From assembly GCA_027486095.1 (NCBI GenBank), contig JAIXPT010000095.1:1-32242 (forward strand): 32,242 nucleotides of DNA, read 5' to 3'. The stretch's first letter is position 1, and each line of letters starts with the position of its first letter. This stretch comes from Planctomycetaceae bacterium. GTDB taxonomy: Bacteria > Planctomycetota > Planctomycetia > Pirellulales > UBA1268. Shown one piece after another: positions 1 through 9,509 of the stretch. The notes below the pieces were generated by a model. The model saw only the letters and a list, made by a program, of their open reading frames with translations. It ran no database searches and was not told where the DNA came from. A program made the position numbers and the translations under genes.

Positions 1-215
1 CCTGTCCTCCGTACGGCAAGCGAGCCGATTGCTCCACGAGATGCGGTACGCAACCCGGAGTCCCATCGCTTCCGCTCCGGGCTTCTAGGCCAGCGGCAAC
101 CGCGTGCCGAACAGGATTGGCGTGCCGGTGCGGATCGAATGCGCCGCCCGCGATGGCGAGCCGCTGCCCTGGTGCGAGCTGCAGGTGATCACCCGCGGCG
201 TGCCGCACGTTCTCG

Positions 216-602
216 CTACCAGATAACGCTTAAACCAGGATACCGGGGAAGCACAGCGTCTTTGGATAACAGATCGAGCCGCTGAACAAGCGCCGTCGCC
301 GCGAGAATCCGATCGAAGGGGTCGTTGTGGATGTCTGGAAGCGTAGCCGCCGCCATGGCGATCGTTGAATCCACAGGGATTTCGTTGATGCCATGGTGCC
401 GCAGGGTCTCGGCGACAAATCGCTCGGGCGGCAACGGCAATTGCAGGCGGTTGCGTTTCACCAAGAGCGCGATTTCCAGGCTCGAAATCGATGACACGAA
501 GAGCCTGCCGGCGGACTCGCGGATTGCAGCCTTTCCGCGTTTGGTGAACTGGTCCTGGTCTGATGCGAGCCAGACAAACGCATGGGTATCGAGCAACAGC
601 AT
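216..602 (-). CDS. vapC: Type II toxin VapC, PIN domain
   Basis: 128 aa; MLLLDTHAFVWL start, SSISSLEIALL, HNDPFDRILAATAL motifs typical of PIN toxins; 1-nt overlap with the upstream antitoxin. Confidence 0.9.
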   Translation of the reverse strand: MLLLDTHAFVWLASDQDQFTKRGKAAIRESAGRLFVSSISSLEIALLVKRNRLQLPLPPERFVAETLRHHGINEIPVDSTIAMAAATLPDIHNDPFDRILAATALVQRLDLLSKDAVLPRYPGLSVIW

Positions 603-838
603 CAGCGGGCCGACTCCGGCCAGTCTTCAGCGGAAGCCGGTGCGCACGGATCTCCCAGAAACCGAGCGCCCTCGAGTTGCGGAGCCGGTTCGAGTGGATC
701 GCGGGGCTCCCGGTGGGGCACGATGTCCACAACGGGGCGATTGTTGCGACAGATCGTCACAGGGGTCCCGGTCTTCTGCACCTCGGCGATCAGCCGGGAG
801 AGGTGGGCTTTGGCCTCATAGGTACTCACGCTTCTCAT
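602..838 (-). CDS. Phd/YefM-family antitoxin
   Basis: 78 aa; MRSVSTYEAKAHLSRLIAEVQKTGTPVTICRNNRPVVDIVP matches the Phd/YefM N-terminal pattern; directly upstream of the PIN toxin. Confidence 0.88.
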   Translation of the reverse strand: MRSVSTYEAKAHLSRLIAEVQKTGTPVTICRNNRPVVDIVPHREPRDPLEPAPQLEGARFLGDPCAPASAEDWPESAR

Positions 839-873
839 GTCTGGATAGTATTCAATCTAGTCTGGCTAGTCAA
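839..873 (-). promoter_or_regulatory. Promoter/operator of the phd-vapC operon
   Basis: Minus strand: TTGACT (873-868), 17-bp spacer, TACTAT (850-845), 6 nt, ATG at 838. Direct repeats GTCTGGATAGT (839-849) and GTCTGGCTAGT (860-870) overlap the -10 and -35 regions. Confidence 0.7.
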
Positions 874-1060
874 CATCGTGAACCATCTCGTGCTCAACTG
901 CGATTGCTACAACAACGACGACCCCAATGCGGGCGCTGGCCCCGGCCAGAATGCCGACGGGTTTGGCTGCCATTACCAGAGGCCTGGCCCGAGCACCGTG
1001 TTTCGCGGCTGTCGCGCCTGGTGGAACTCCGACGACGGCTGCCCGATCTCGAGTTTTTGA
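874..1060 (+). pseudogene. Fragment of pectate-lyase-like (PL9-type) right-handed parallel beta-helix protein
   Basis: Frame reads IVNHLVLNCDCYNNDDPNAGAGPGQNADGFGCHYQRPGPSTVFRGCRAWWNSDDGCPISSF*; resembles the NADGFGC...FRGCRAWWNSDDG core, with no start or flanking domains. Confidence 0.7.
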
Positions 1061-1130
1061 AACGGGGCTCCTCACGGCTGCCGGCCAGGCGCCCTTGAGC
1101 GAGATCGCGTCCACCGTGGTCGCCCATACA

Positions 1131-1394
1131 TCAGCCGAGAAGCGTGTCGTAGTCCGCATGGGAGCCAATCCATGTCCACACGATACGGTCGTTGTGAAAG
1201 GCTCCGACAGCGCGATGGTTACGACCGACACGAACTGACCAGAGATCCCCACCCACTTTCTTGAAGTGCAACGACGGATGAAACGCATCCTGCTGCCAGA
1301 TTCGGTAGGCCTTGGTCGCGGCCGCGCGCACGTCACGGGATAATTGGCGGTATGCCCGCCAGAACTGCCGGCTGGCGACGCTCGGGATCCTCAC
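1131..1394 (-). CDS. RelE/ParE-like toxin
   Basis: 87 aa; HPSLHFKKVGGDLWSVRVGRNHRAVGAFHNDRIVWTWIGSHADYDTLL matches the RelE/ParE toxin pattern. Confidence 0.82.
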   Translation of the reverse strand: MRIPSVASRQFWRAYRQLSRDVRAAATKAYRIWQQDAFHPSLHFKKVGGDLWSVRVGRNHRAVGAFHNDRIVWTWIGSHADYDTLLG

Positions 1395-1633
1395 GGCCGT
1401 CCCTCGGCCCGCTCTTCCTCGGCGAGGAGCATCTCGAGCGGCTCGGCGCGGCCCGCGGCGACGTCGGCCCGTGCTTCAGCGATGATGCCATCAAGCCGCC
1501 CTGCGGCGTGATCGGCCGCGATCTGGCGATCCCAATCGTCATCGGCGAGCGGATGAAGCATGCCCATCAACTCGCAGTATTCCTGCGGCGAAAGCCTGTC
1601 GATTGCCGCCTTGATTTCGAGAAGTGTCGTCAT
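1391..1633 (-). CDS. Antitoxin partner of the RelE/ParE-like toxin
   Basis: 80 aa; IKAAIDRLSPQEYCELMGML...DDDWDRQIAADHAAGRLDGIIAEARADVAAGRAEPL; 4-nt overlap with the toxin gene. Confidence 0.75.
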   Translation of the reverse strand: MTTLLEIKAAIDRLSPQEYCELMGMLHPLADDDWDRQIAADHAAGRLDGIIAEARADVAAGRAEPLEMLLAEEERAEGRP

Positions 1634-1640
1634 TGCCAGG

Positions 1641-1670
1641 ATTGTACTTTTTTTTAGCAGCCCGCGACAA
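1641..1670 (-). promoter_or_regulatory. Putative promoter of the relE-type TA operon
   Basis: Minus strand: TTGTCG (1670-1665), 18 bp including A8 tract, TACAAT (1646-1641), 7 nt, ATG at 1633. Confidence 0.5.
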
Positions 1671-1790
1671 CGATTGTTCTTCGTGGCTCACCGGGCCTCG
1701 CGCAGACAAGGGTCTGCCATTCACCGGCCCGGCCCCCGACCTCGGCGTTGCCTCCCGCTGAACCAGCGACCGCACGGGGCTTTCCTATCG

Positions 1791-1826
1791 ACTCAGCCAT
1801 TGAGCAAAATTACTCAGCGATTGAGT
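1791..1826. promoter_or_regulatory. Pair of short palindromes upstream of the AAA/DUF4143 gene
   Basis: ACTCAGCCATTGAG (1791-1804) and ACTCAGCGATTGAGT (1812-1826), each with CTCA/TGAG arms, start points 21 bp apart. Confidence 0.5.
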
Positions 1827-1836
1827 AGTTAAACAT

Positions 1837-3039
1837 TTGGCAGGATTCACGCCCGTGCCTTTCAGTCGGAGCACCGTCGCGGAAGTGGCCGCGGGCCTGC
1901 GCTCCCGGCACACCGCGATCCAGGTCGTCATCGGGCCGCGGCAAGTCGGCAAGAGTACGGCAGCCGCCGAGATCGAAGCCCTGCTCGGCTGGCCGACACG
2001 GTCGGCCGCCGCCGACGACGCCCTGCCGCCAGGGCCGGAATGGATCGAGACGCACTGGCAGGCGGCGCGGTCGCTCCCCGGCCGGCGGGTGCTCTTGGTG
2101 CTCGACGAGATTCAAAAGGTGGTCGGCTGGAGCGGCGTGGTGAAGCGGCTCTGGGATGAGGAGACCAAAACCGGCGGCAAGGTCCGCGTTCTGCTCCTGG
2201 GGGCATCGGCGCTGCTCGTGCAGAAGGGTCTTTCGGAGAGCCTGGCCGGACGCTTCTTCCTCCACCGCTGCATGCACTGGGGATGGCAGGAATGCCGCGA
2301 CGCGTTTGGCTGGACCTTGCCGCAGTGGATTTTTTTTGGCGGCTATCCCGGAGCCGCCCCCTGGGTTCGCCGCGAGGAGCAGTGGCGACGCTACGTGGCC
2401 GACAGCCTCGTGGAGACGGCCATCAGCCGCGACGTGCTCCAGATGCAAACGGTTGCGAAGCCGGCGCTCCTCCGGCACCTCTTCGGGCTGAGCGCCGCCT
2501 TTCCCGCGCAGATTCTCTCCTACAACAAGATGCTGGGCCAGCTGCACGATGCGGGCAACACGACCACGCTCGCTGGCTACCTGCAACTGCTCGGCACGGC
2601 GTTTCTCGTGTCGGGGCTCGAGCTGTACTCCGCCGGCCAGGGCCGCAAGCGGGGCAGCAGCCCCAAGTTTGTGCACTGGAACAACGCGCTGGTGTCGGCA
2701 CTGGCGAGGCGGCCCTTTTCTCAGGCCCGCGCCGACGCCGCCTGGTGGGGGCGGCTCGTCGAGAATGCGGTCGGTGGCTGGCTTTTGAACAGCTTGTCGC
2801 CGACGGAATGGGAGGTCGGCTACTGGAGGAAGGCCAATGCGGAAGTGGACTTCGTTGTCAGCCGGGGCCGCGAAGCGGTGGCGATCGAGGTCAAGTCTGG
2901 CCGGCCAGGCAAACCCGATGGGATGGCCACCTTCTGCCGGACGTATCCACGGGCTCGGCCGCTGGTCATCGGGGGCAGTGGACTGCCGCTCGAGGAGTTT
3001 TTTTCGTCATCGCCCGAGCGGTGGCTCGATCAGCGCTGA
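1837..3039 (+). CDS. AAA family ATPase with DUF4143-like C-terminus
   Basis: 400 aa; Walker A-like GPRQVGKST, Walker B-like RVLLVLDEIQK, SLAGRFFLHR, WGRLVENAVGGWLL, ANAEVDFVVSRGREAVAIEVKSG. TTG start; in-frame stop just upstream at 1822. Confidence 0.88.
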   Translation: MAGFTPVPFSRSTVAEVAAGLRSRHTAIQVVIGPRQVGKSTAAAEIEALLGWPTRSAAADDALPPGPEWIETHWQAARSLPGRRVLLVLDEIQKVVGWSGVVKRLWDEETKTGGKVRVLLLGASALLVQKGLSESLAGRFFLHRCMHWGWQECRDAFGWTLPQWIFFGGYPGAAPWVRREEQWRRYVADSLVETAISRDVLQMQTVAKPALLRHLFGLSAAFPAQILSYNKMLGQLHDAGNTTTLAGYLQLLGTAFLVSGLELYSAGQGRKRGSSPKFVHWNNALVSALARRPFSQARADAAWWGRLVENAVGGWLLNSLSPTEWEVGYWRKANAEVDFVVSRGREAVAIEVKSGRPGKPDGMATFCRTYPRARPLVIGGSGLPLEEFFSSSPERWLDQR

Positions 3040-3137
3040 GAAACCGAGTCGAGGAAACAGCATCATGAAGCGGTCCGGCCCCATCACCGCCCGGCGTTCG
3101 TATCTCCACCGACCAGCGTGAAATGAAAGGGTGTTCG

Positions 3138-3895
3138 ATGAAACGAGCCTTTGTTCTCCTGGCCGTCGCCCTCTTCGCCGCCGTCCGTCGCGTGCTCCCT
3201 GCCGCGCGGGTGGGCGGCCCCGACACGGCCGGCGACGGCGGCGCATTCATGGACGAGTTTCTCGACCACTGCCTCCGCGGCACCAACTTCGCCACGGGAG
3301 CCCGTGGCACGCCGCTCGACTTCGTCTCGTTTCACGCCAAGGGGCAGGATCCCGAGGGCTGCGCGGCCTGCCAGGGGCCGCAGTTGGCATGCCGCAACGG
3401 CATGATGTATTCGAGCTACACCTCGGCGAGCTTTCCACGAAGGCTCGCCCTCGCGGAGCGGGTCGGCGGCTGCCGGTCGAGAGCGATGGCGAAGTGCCGC
3501 TCGACACGCTGCTCGCGGGCGGCGTCCGTGACCGGCCCGACGTGGCCGCGATCGCCAGCCGTGACGGCGACAGCCTGTGGGTGATGGCCTGGCACTACCA
3601 CGACGACGACGTGCCGGGGCGGGAAGCTCGCGTGACGCTGGCGATCCCCGGCTGGAATGGCGGCCCCGTCCAGCCGACCCACTACCGGATCGACGAAGAC
3701 CACTCCAACGCCTTCGCCGTGTGGAAGCGGATGGGATCACTGCAGGAGCCGACGACCGAGCAGGTGGCTGAAATGGATCGCCGCGACGGGCTCGAGGAGG
3801 CTGCGGCGCCGGAGGTGCGGCTCGATGGCAAGACGCTCGTCGTCATGTTTCCGCTGCCTCGTGCCGCCGTAAGCCTGCTCGAATGGCGGCGGTAA
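3138..3895 (+). pseudogene. Decayed GH39-like (beta-xylosidase) gene with internal deletions and a frameshift
   Basis: Signal peptide MKRAFVLLAVALFAAV, then FLDHCLRGTNFATGARGTPLDFVSFHAKGQ joined directly to DPEGCAACQGP...MMYSSYTSASF, then a frame change into GRRLPVESDGEVPLDTLLAGGV...DGDSLWVMAWHYHDDDVP...GWNGGPVQPTHYRIDEDHSNAFAVWKRMG. Confidence 0.75.
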
Positions 3896-3958
3896 CGCTG
3901 GCTCGCGCGACGACCGTGTTCGCGGCCGATCGCTGTTCACAGGCCGGCAGACGGCGTT

Positions 3959-3985
3959 TTTACCGGTAGGTGGACTACCGGTAAA
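3959..3985. repeat. Perfect inverted repeat
   Basis: TTTACCGGTAG-GTGGA-CTACCGGTAAA, 11-bp arms; each arm contains the palindrome TACCGGTA. Confidence 0.85.
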
Positions 3986-4162
3986 TGTGCGATCGGTGCT
4001 GGAAAACAGGCCTGCCACAAAGGCGTTGCTCAGCCCGGGTTTTGGTTTGACGGCAACGTGACGAGCGTTAAGTTTAACTGTAGTGGGGGCTGGGCTTTTC
4101 TCGCCTGCACAATCACCGCCCTTTGATCAGGGGTTCGCGATCTTTTTCGGAGGCAAGTCGTG

Positions 4163-7100
4163 ATGAACTCGTGCGAGCAGTATGGCCCGTTCAGTCGCAC
4201 CGTCGTGTTCATGCGGGGGTATTGCGTTTCAGCACGGCTTGTTCATGGCATCCTCGCCGCCCTTTTTGCGATGTGTGCCGCGCCGGCGCTCGCCGCCAAC
4301 GGCACGTGGAGCGGGGGCGCGGGCGCCACGTGGAGCACGGGCACGACGAACTGGCTCAACCTCACGGGCACCCCGTGGGACATCACCAACGGCGGCACGA
4401 ACGCGGCGATCTTCAACACTGCCAACGCCACGCCGACAGTGAGCGGCACTGTGTGGGCGAACGGTATTACGTTTGCAAACGCGGCCACGATCTCGGGCGG
4501 CGTGATCAATCTGGCCGGCACGACACCAACGATCACCAACACTGCCAGCGGCACCATCTCGTCGGTCCTCGACGGCTCTGCGGGCCTGACCAAAGCCGGC
4601 GCGGGCACGCTCGTGCTTTCGGGCTCGAATTCGTTCGGTGGCGGCGTGACGCTGACGGGCGGCCAAGTGCAGATCAACAACGCAAACGCGCTGGGCACGG
4701 GCACGTTCACGACCAACGTCGATGCTGCCACGACAATCCCGTTCAGCCTGCCGACGAGCGGCACGGTGGCCAACGCGATCACGGTCACCAGGCCCGGCGT
4801 GGCTCGCACCTACACGTTCCAGCAGAACCAGGCTGGTAACGTGACGCTTGCCGGCAACATCACCGTGGCGGCCGGCAACGCCAACAGATTCCAACTCGCC
4901 ACGGGCGTGAGTTCCGGCACGTTCACGCTTACCGGCAGCAACTCGTGGGGGGCGGACCTTTTTACGGGTGCCAACATCACGTTTCGGTTCAGCGGTACGA
5001 ACGCCGCGGGCGGCACCGTGTGGCGGCCCGACGCCACGACAAACTTTGTTCTCCTCGACGGAGCGGTGTTCAGGTCAACGATCGGCAACACCATCGCCTC
5101 GTATGGCATGGAAGCGTCGGGGACGGCCTCGGTGACGGGTGACGTATTCGGCGCCGGCCCATATGCGATCAACACCCCTGCCGGTGCGCAACTTTCCTTC
5201 ACTGGGGTCTTACGCGGGGGAGCGACCTACAACAAAACTGGCGCCGGGACGTGGATCATGACCGCCGCTAACGATCCGCTGACGGTCAATCTTCTCGATG
5301 GGGCGTTGCGGGTCTCAGTTTTCTCAGCGCTTGGCGGCTCGTCCGGAGCGTCGTACCTGGTGCTCAACGGCGGCACGCTGCGGTATACGGGCGCCGCCAC
5401 AAGCACGGCCAAGCAGTTCACGCTCGGGGCGAACGGCGGCAGCCTCGACGCCTCGGGTTCAGGGGCTGCGAACTTCACGTCGGGCTCGGCAGTGGTGTTT
5501 GCCGGCAGTGGCAATCGCACGCTCACGCTTACGGGCACCAACACCGGCGCCAACACACTCGCGGCGGCGCTCAATGACAACGGCTCCGACAAGGTGAGCC
5601 TGGTGAAGACCGGTGCCGGCATATGGGTGGTTTCCGGCTCGAATGCCTATAGCGGTGGCACAACGCTTTCGGCCGGCCAGCTCACCATCAACAGTGCAAG
5701 CGTTATCGGCACGGGCACGTTCACGATCTCGAGCGGCACGCTCGACAACGGCTCCGGTGCGGCCGTCACGCTCGCGACGAACAATCCGCAGGTGTGGAAT
5801 GGCGACTTCGGGTTCGTCGGCTCAAACGCCCTCAATCTGGGCGCGGGCGCGGTAACGCTCGGCGCGAACCGCCAGGTGACGGTGACGTCGAGCACACTGA
5901 CGGTTGGCGGCTCCATCGGCGACGGCGGCAGCGGCTTCGGCCTAACCAAGGCGGGCGCGGGCACGCTCGTGCTTGCGGGTTCCAACTCGTTCAGTGGCGG
6001 CGTAACGCTGACAAGCGGCCAGCTTCAGATTGCCAACGCAAGCGCCCTGGGCACAGGCACGCTCACAACGAATGTCGATGCCGATACGACGATTCCGTTC
6101 AATCTGCCGACAAGCGGCACGGTGCCCAATGCGATCACGATCACCAGGCCCGGCGTCGCGCGCACGTACACCTTTCAACAGAATCAGGCTGGTAACGTGA
6201 CGCTTGCCGGCAACATCACCGTGGCGGCCGGCAACGCCAGCAGATTCCAACTCGCCACGGGTGTGAGTTCCGGCACGTTCACGCTCACCGGCAGCAACAC
6301 GTTTGGGGGAGACGTGGGGACGGGAGCAAACGTCACGTTTCGGATCGGCGGCACGAATGCCGCAGGTGGCCAGGTGTGGCGGCCAGACGCTACGGCAAGC
6401 ATTATCCTCCTCGACGGGGCGTCATTCAGAACGACCATTGGCAACGCGATCGCCTCGTATGGCATGGAAGCGTCGGGGACGGCCTCCGTGACGGGTGATG
6501 TGAACGCAGCGAGCGCCTCCACTCTCGCGATCAACACCCCTGCCGGTGCGCAACTCTCGTTTGCCGGCGTCGTTCGCGGCGGAGCGACCTACAACAAGAC
6601 TGGCGCCGGGACGTGGATTCTGGCAAATACGTTCAACGACGCGACGAGGGCCAATCTCCTCGAAGGTACGTTGCAGGTTCCGCTGTTCTCAGCGCTTGGC
6701 GGCTCATCGGGAGCGTCGTACCTGGTGCTCAATGGTGGCACGCTGCGGTATGCGGGCGCCGCCGCAAGCACGGCCAAGCAGTTCACGCTCGGAGCGAACG
6801 GCGGCAGCCTCGATGCCTCGGGATCGGGGGCTGCAAACTTCACGTCGGGCTCGGCGGTGGTGTTTGCCGGCGGCGGCAACCGCACGCTCACACTCACGGG
6901 CACCAACACCGGCGCTAACACACTCGCGGCGGTGCTCAACGACAACGGGGCCGACAAGTTTAGTCTGGCGAAGACCGGCGCCGGCCGATGGGTGCTTTCC
7001 GGCTCAAGCAGCTATACGGGGGGCACCTACATCGCGGCCGGCACGCTCGCCGTGAATGGCAGCATCGGCGGGGCGGTCAACGTGGCAAGCGGGGCCGCTC

Positions 7101-7576
7101 TCGGTGGATCAGGCGTGCTCAATGGCCTCGTAACCGTGGCAGCGGGTGGTATCCTCGCCCCGGGCAACAGCCCCGGCACACTCACGATGAATTCAGGCCT
7201 GTCGCTCGACGCCGCCTCGATTCTCAACTTCGAACTCAACGCCACGGACAGTACGGCCGGTGGCGGCATCAACGACCTCGTGAATGTCGGCGGCAACCTG
7301 GCGCTCGCCGGCATCTTGAACGTGGCCGGCATCGGTGACTTCTCGAATGCAGCCGATTTCACGACCTGGCGGTTGTTCAGCTACACAGGCACGCTCACCA
7401 ACAACGGCCTCACGCTCGGCTCGATGCCGTCGGTGGGTGCGTCCGGCAAGTCCTTCCAGATCAATACCGCGACGACGGGCCAAGTAAACCTCGTGATCGT
7501 GCCCGAGCCGGGCTCGCTCGCCTTGGCCGGGCTCGGCATCGGCCTCGCCGGCTGGCTTGCGATCCGCCGAAAGTAA
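4163..7576 (+). CDS. PEP-CTERM protein with autotransporter-associated beta-strand repeats
   Basis: Signal peptide ending ALAA; repeated [35 protein letters not shown] units; C-terminus [30 protein letters not shown] about 9 nt before ATG. Confidence 0.92.
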   Translation: MNSCEQYGPFSRTVVFMRGYCVSARLVHGILAALFAMCAAPALAANGTWSGGAGATWSTGTTNWLNLTGTPWDITNGGTNAAIFNTANATPTVSGTVWANGITFANAATISGGVINLAGTTPTITNTASGTISSVLDGSAGLTKAGAGTLVLSGSNSFGGGVTLTGGQVQINNANALGTGTFTTNVDAATTIPFSLPTSGTVANAITVTRPGVARTYTFQQNQAGNVTLAGNITVAAGNANRFQLATGVSSGTFTLTGSNSWGADLFTGANITFRFSGTNAAGGTVWRPDATTNFVLLDGAVFRSTIGNTIASYGMEASGTASVTGDVFGAGPYAINTPAGAQLSFTGVLRGGATYNKTGAGTWIMTAANDPLTVNLLDGALRVSVFSALGGSSGASYLVLNGGTLRYTGAATSTAKQFTLGANGGSLDASGSGAANFTSGSAVVFAGSGNRTLTLTGTNTGANTLAAALNDNGSDKVSLVKTGAGIWVVSGSNAYSGGTTLSAGQLTINSASVIGTGTFTISSGTLDNGSGAAVTLATNNPQVWNGDFGFVGSNALNLGAGAVTLGANRQVTVTSSTLTVGGSIGDGGSGFGLTKAGAGTLVLAGSNSFSGGVTLTSGQLQIANASALGTGTLTTNVDADTTIPFNLPTSGTVPNAITITRPGVARTYTFQQNQAGNVTLAGNITVAAGNASRFQLATGVSSGTFTLTGSNTFGGDVGTGANVTFRIGGTNAAGGQVWRPDATASIILLDGASFRTTIGNAIASYGMEASGTASVTGDVNAASASTLAINTPAGAQLSFAGVVRGGATYNKTGAGTWILANTFNDATRANLLEGTLQVPLFSALGGSSGASYLVLNGGTLRYAGAAASTAKQFTLGANGGSLDASGSGAANFTSGSAVVFAGGGNRTLTLTGTNTGANTLAAVLNDNGADKFSLAKTGAGRWVLSGSSSYTGGTYIAAGTLAVNGSIGGAVNVASGAALGGSGVLNGLVTVAAGGILAPGNSPGTLTMNSGLSLDAASILNFELNATDSTAGGGINDLVNVGGNLALAGILNVAGIGDFSNAADFTTWRLFSYTGTLTNNGLTLGSMPSVGASGKSFQINTATTGQVNLVIVPEPGSLALAGLGIGLAGWLAIRRK
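4576..5665 (+). repeat. Internal duplicated module, copy 1
   Basis: Aligns with about 5932-7027 at an offset of about 1356 bp; GGCTGGTAACGTGACGCTTGCCGGCAACATCACCGTGGCGGCCGGCAACGCC is identical in both. Confidence 0.85.
5932..7027 (+). repeat. Internal duplicated module, copy 2
   Basis: See copy 1. Confidence 0.85.
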
Positions 7577-7605
7577 GGCAGGCTTCAGCCTGTCAGTCAC
7601 ACGCC

Positions 7606-8712
7606 ATGAAACAACGCCGCGCGTTCACGCTCGTGGAACTGCTCGTGGTGATCGCGATCATCGGTGTGCTCGTGGGGCTCCTGCTGCCGGCCATTCAGAG
7701 CGCCCGTGAGTCTGCCCGCCAGAGTCGTTGCAAGAGCAACCTGAAGCAGCTCGGGCTCGCGGCGCTGAATTACGAAGCCGTGAGGAAAAGACTGCCGGGG
7801 CATCACTACCCGTATGAATTGCGACGGTTGATCAATTCGGGCATCACCATAACCTACGGCGACAGCGTGGGCTGCTTTCTCTGGCTGCTTCCGTTCGCCG
7901 AGGAGCAGCAGCTGTACGACCGCGTTTTCAACGAGTTCACGAAGAACAACGCCAGCGGTCGCGGGGGGATTTTTGCCATTCCCATCGGTGTGTTCCTCTG
8001 CCCTTCGGAACAATTTCGCAGGCTCGCACCTCTCGGTTATGCCACCATCAACTATCGTGCGAATCGGGGCGACGTCTACACCGCCAACCACGCTAAATGC
8101 CGCGGTGTCTTCTCACCTGGCTCGACCTGGACCGGGAGCCCCCCAACAGCCGAGACGAAAATTGCGAGCACGTCGCTGAAGGAAATCACTGATGGGCTGG
8201 CGAACACGCTGATGTTCAGTGAAGCCATCATTGCGGATTCATCCAGACTGAGTGCCTTGCCGTCCGGCGTGGGCAGGTTCGGCAGCAGTATCAGCGCCTC
8301 GACTGCGCCCGCATCGTGCTGGGCGCTCGTCGTCGGCAACGACTACTTGGCGATTCCCTCCGACGTGCGATATCCGCCCGGGGGCTGCTGGTGGAGTTCT
8401 GGTGATTCCGACACCGCGTTCTACGCGAACGCCTCGCCGAACACGCCCCGTTGTGTCAACGACTACAACTGGGGGGCGATGGTCATGCCTGCGAGTAGTT
8501 ATCACCAAGGCGGTGTGTTTGCGACGATGTGCGACGCTTCGGTGCGGTTTGTGTCGGATGGGGTGGATGCCGGCGACCCGACGCAGCAGCAATACAATAA
8601 TCAAGGTGCCCCGAACTACGCGAATGCTTGGACGTATTCAGGGGCCAGCATTCGAGGCGTTTGGGGGGCGATGAGCACCATCAAGCAGGGCGAGACGGCA
8701 CGGATGGAGTGA
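7606..8712 (+). CDS. DUF1559 prepilin-like protein
   Basis: [57 protein letters not shown] prepilin N-terminus; [24 protein letters not shown] near the C-terminus. Confidence 0.95.
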   Translation: MKQRRAFTLVELLVVIAIIGVLVGLLLPAIQSARESARQSRCKSNLKQLGLAALNYEAVRKRLPGHHYPYELRRLINSGITITYGDSVGCFLWLLPFAEEQQLYDRVFNEFTKNNASGRGGIFAIPIGVFLCPSEQFRRLAPLGYATINYRANRGDVYTANHAKCRGVFSPGSTWTGSPPTAETKIASTSLKEITDGLANTLMFSEAIIADSSRLSALPSGVGRFGSSISASTAPASCWALVVGNDYLAIPSDVRYPPGGCWWSSGDSDTAFYANASPNTPRCVNDYNWGAMVMPASSYHQGGVFATMCDASVRFVSDGVDAGDPTQQQYNNQGAPNYANAWTYSGASIRGVWGAMSTIKQGETARME

Positions 8713-8756
8713 GTTGCGTGACGGGATCAAGGTAGGGATTCATGGAAGTACGTTCG

Positions 8757-9260
8757 ATGAACAGCAATCTCAGCGTGGCGATGTGCTGCAAGGGGATGGT
8801 CGCGGCGGGCCTCATCGTGGCAGCAATCACCGGCTGTGGCCGTCGTGGTCCGGCCGTGGAGATGGTGGAGGGAACCGTCCTGCTCGACGGCGAGCCTGTG
8901 GAAGGGGCAACGGTGCTGTTTTCGCCGGAATCCAGCGGTGCCGAACGCGGCCTTCCCGCGGGAGGACGAACGGGCCGCGACGGAGTTTTCCATCTGAATG
9001 CGGCCGGCGGCGCGAAGTTCGGGGCAGGCACGAAGATGGGCGACTACGTTGTCACGATCATCAAGCAGGACCACGATCCGGTACCGCCCCCGGATCCAGA
9101 CAAACCTCCCAGTGGACCGCCGGACGTCAAGGTGTGGGATGTGCTTCCCGTGGTCTACAAGCACGCGATCACGACTCCGTTGCGGGCCACGGTCAAGAAG
9201 GGCAAGAACACCTTTCGGTTCGAGCTCGATTCGTCAGCGACGGAAACGACGCCGAAATGA
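8757..9260 (+). CDS. Putative lipoprotein with carboxypeptidase-regulatory/transthyretin-like domain
   Basis: Lipobox-like VAAITGCGRR; VEGTVLLDGEPVEGATVLFSPE...GRTGRDGVFHL...GAGTKMGDYVVTI. Confidence 0.82.
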   Translation: MNSNLSVAMCCKGMVAAGLIVAAITGCGRRGPAVEMVEGTVLLDGEPVEGATVLFSPESSGAERGLPAGGRTGRDGVFHLNAAGGAKFGAGTKMGDYVVTIIKQDHDPVPPPDPDKPPSGPPDVKVWDVLPVVYKHAITTPLRATVKKGKNTFRFELDSSATETTPK

Positions 9261-9324
9261 GCGGTGGTCGATTGCCATGCTGATGCATACGTCGATCGTC
9301 GCCCGTTTTCGATCAGGGGCGAAT

Positions 9325-9509
9325 CCAGCGGAAGTTCGCAAACAATACCTTCGTGAGATCCGAGCCTACCTTGGGCCATGATTTCCTCGCGGAAGTCTCC
9401 GGCCACGGAATCATAGGCTGCCCATAGATCCATCGGGCCGGGGCCTGCAGTTTCAGCGGCCGCTGAGACCAGTCCACCGATCATGCCGAGGATCTGCAGC
9501 ACGCGCATT
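9325..9509 (-). pseudogene. Possible 5' remnant of an esterase-like secreted protein
   Basis: Minus strand MRVLQILGMIGGLVSAAAETAGPGPMDLWAAYDSVAGDFREEIMAQ; the xLWxxYDxxxxxxxxE pattern resembles the N-termini of the esterases at 12733 and 18043, but no hydrolase core follows. Confidence 0.3.

Noticed and set aside
89-228. Plus-strand peptide ASGNRVPNRIGVPVRIECAARDGEPLPWCELQVITRGVPHVLATR*
   Set aside because: Could be a gene 3' end or remnant, but an in-frame TAG at 86 and no recognised motif leave it unsupported.
85-732. 215-aa minus-strand ORF
   Set aside because: Overlaps vapC and its antitoxin in another frame; composition looks spurious.
1810-2676. 288-aa minus-strand ORF
   Set aside because: Antisense to the AAA/DUF4143 gene; no recognisable domain.
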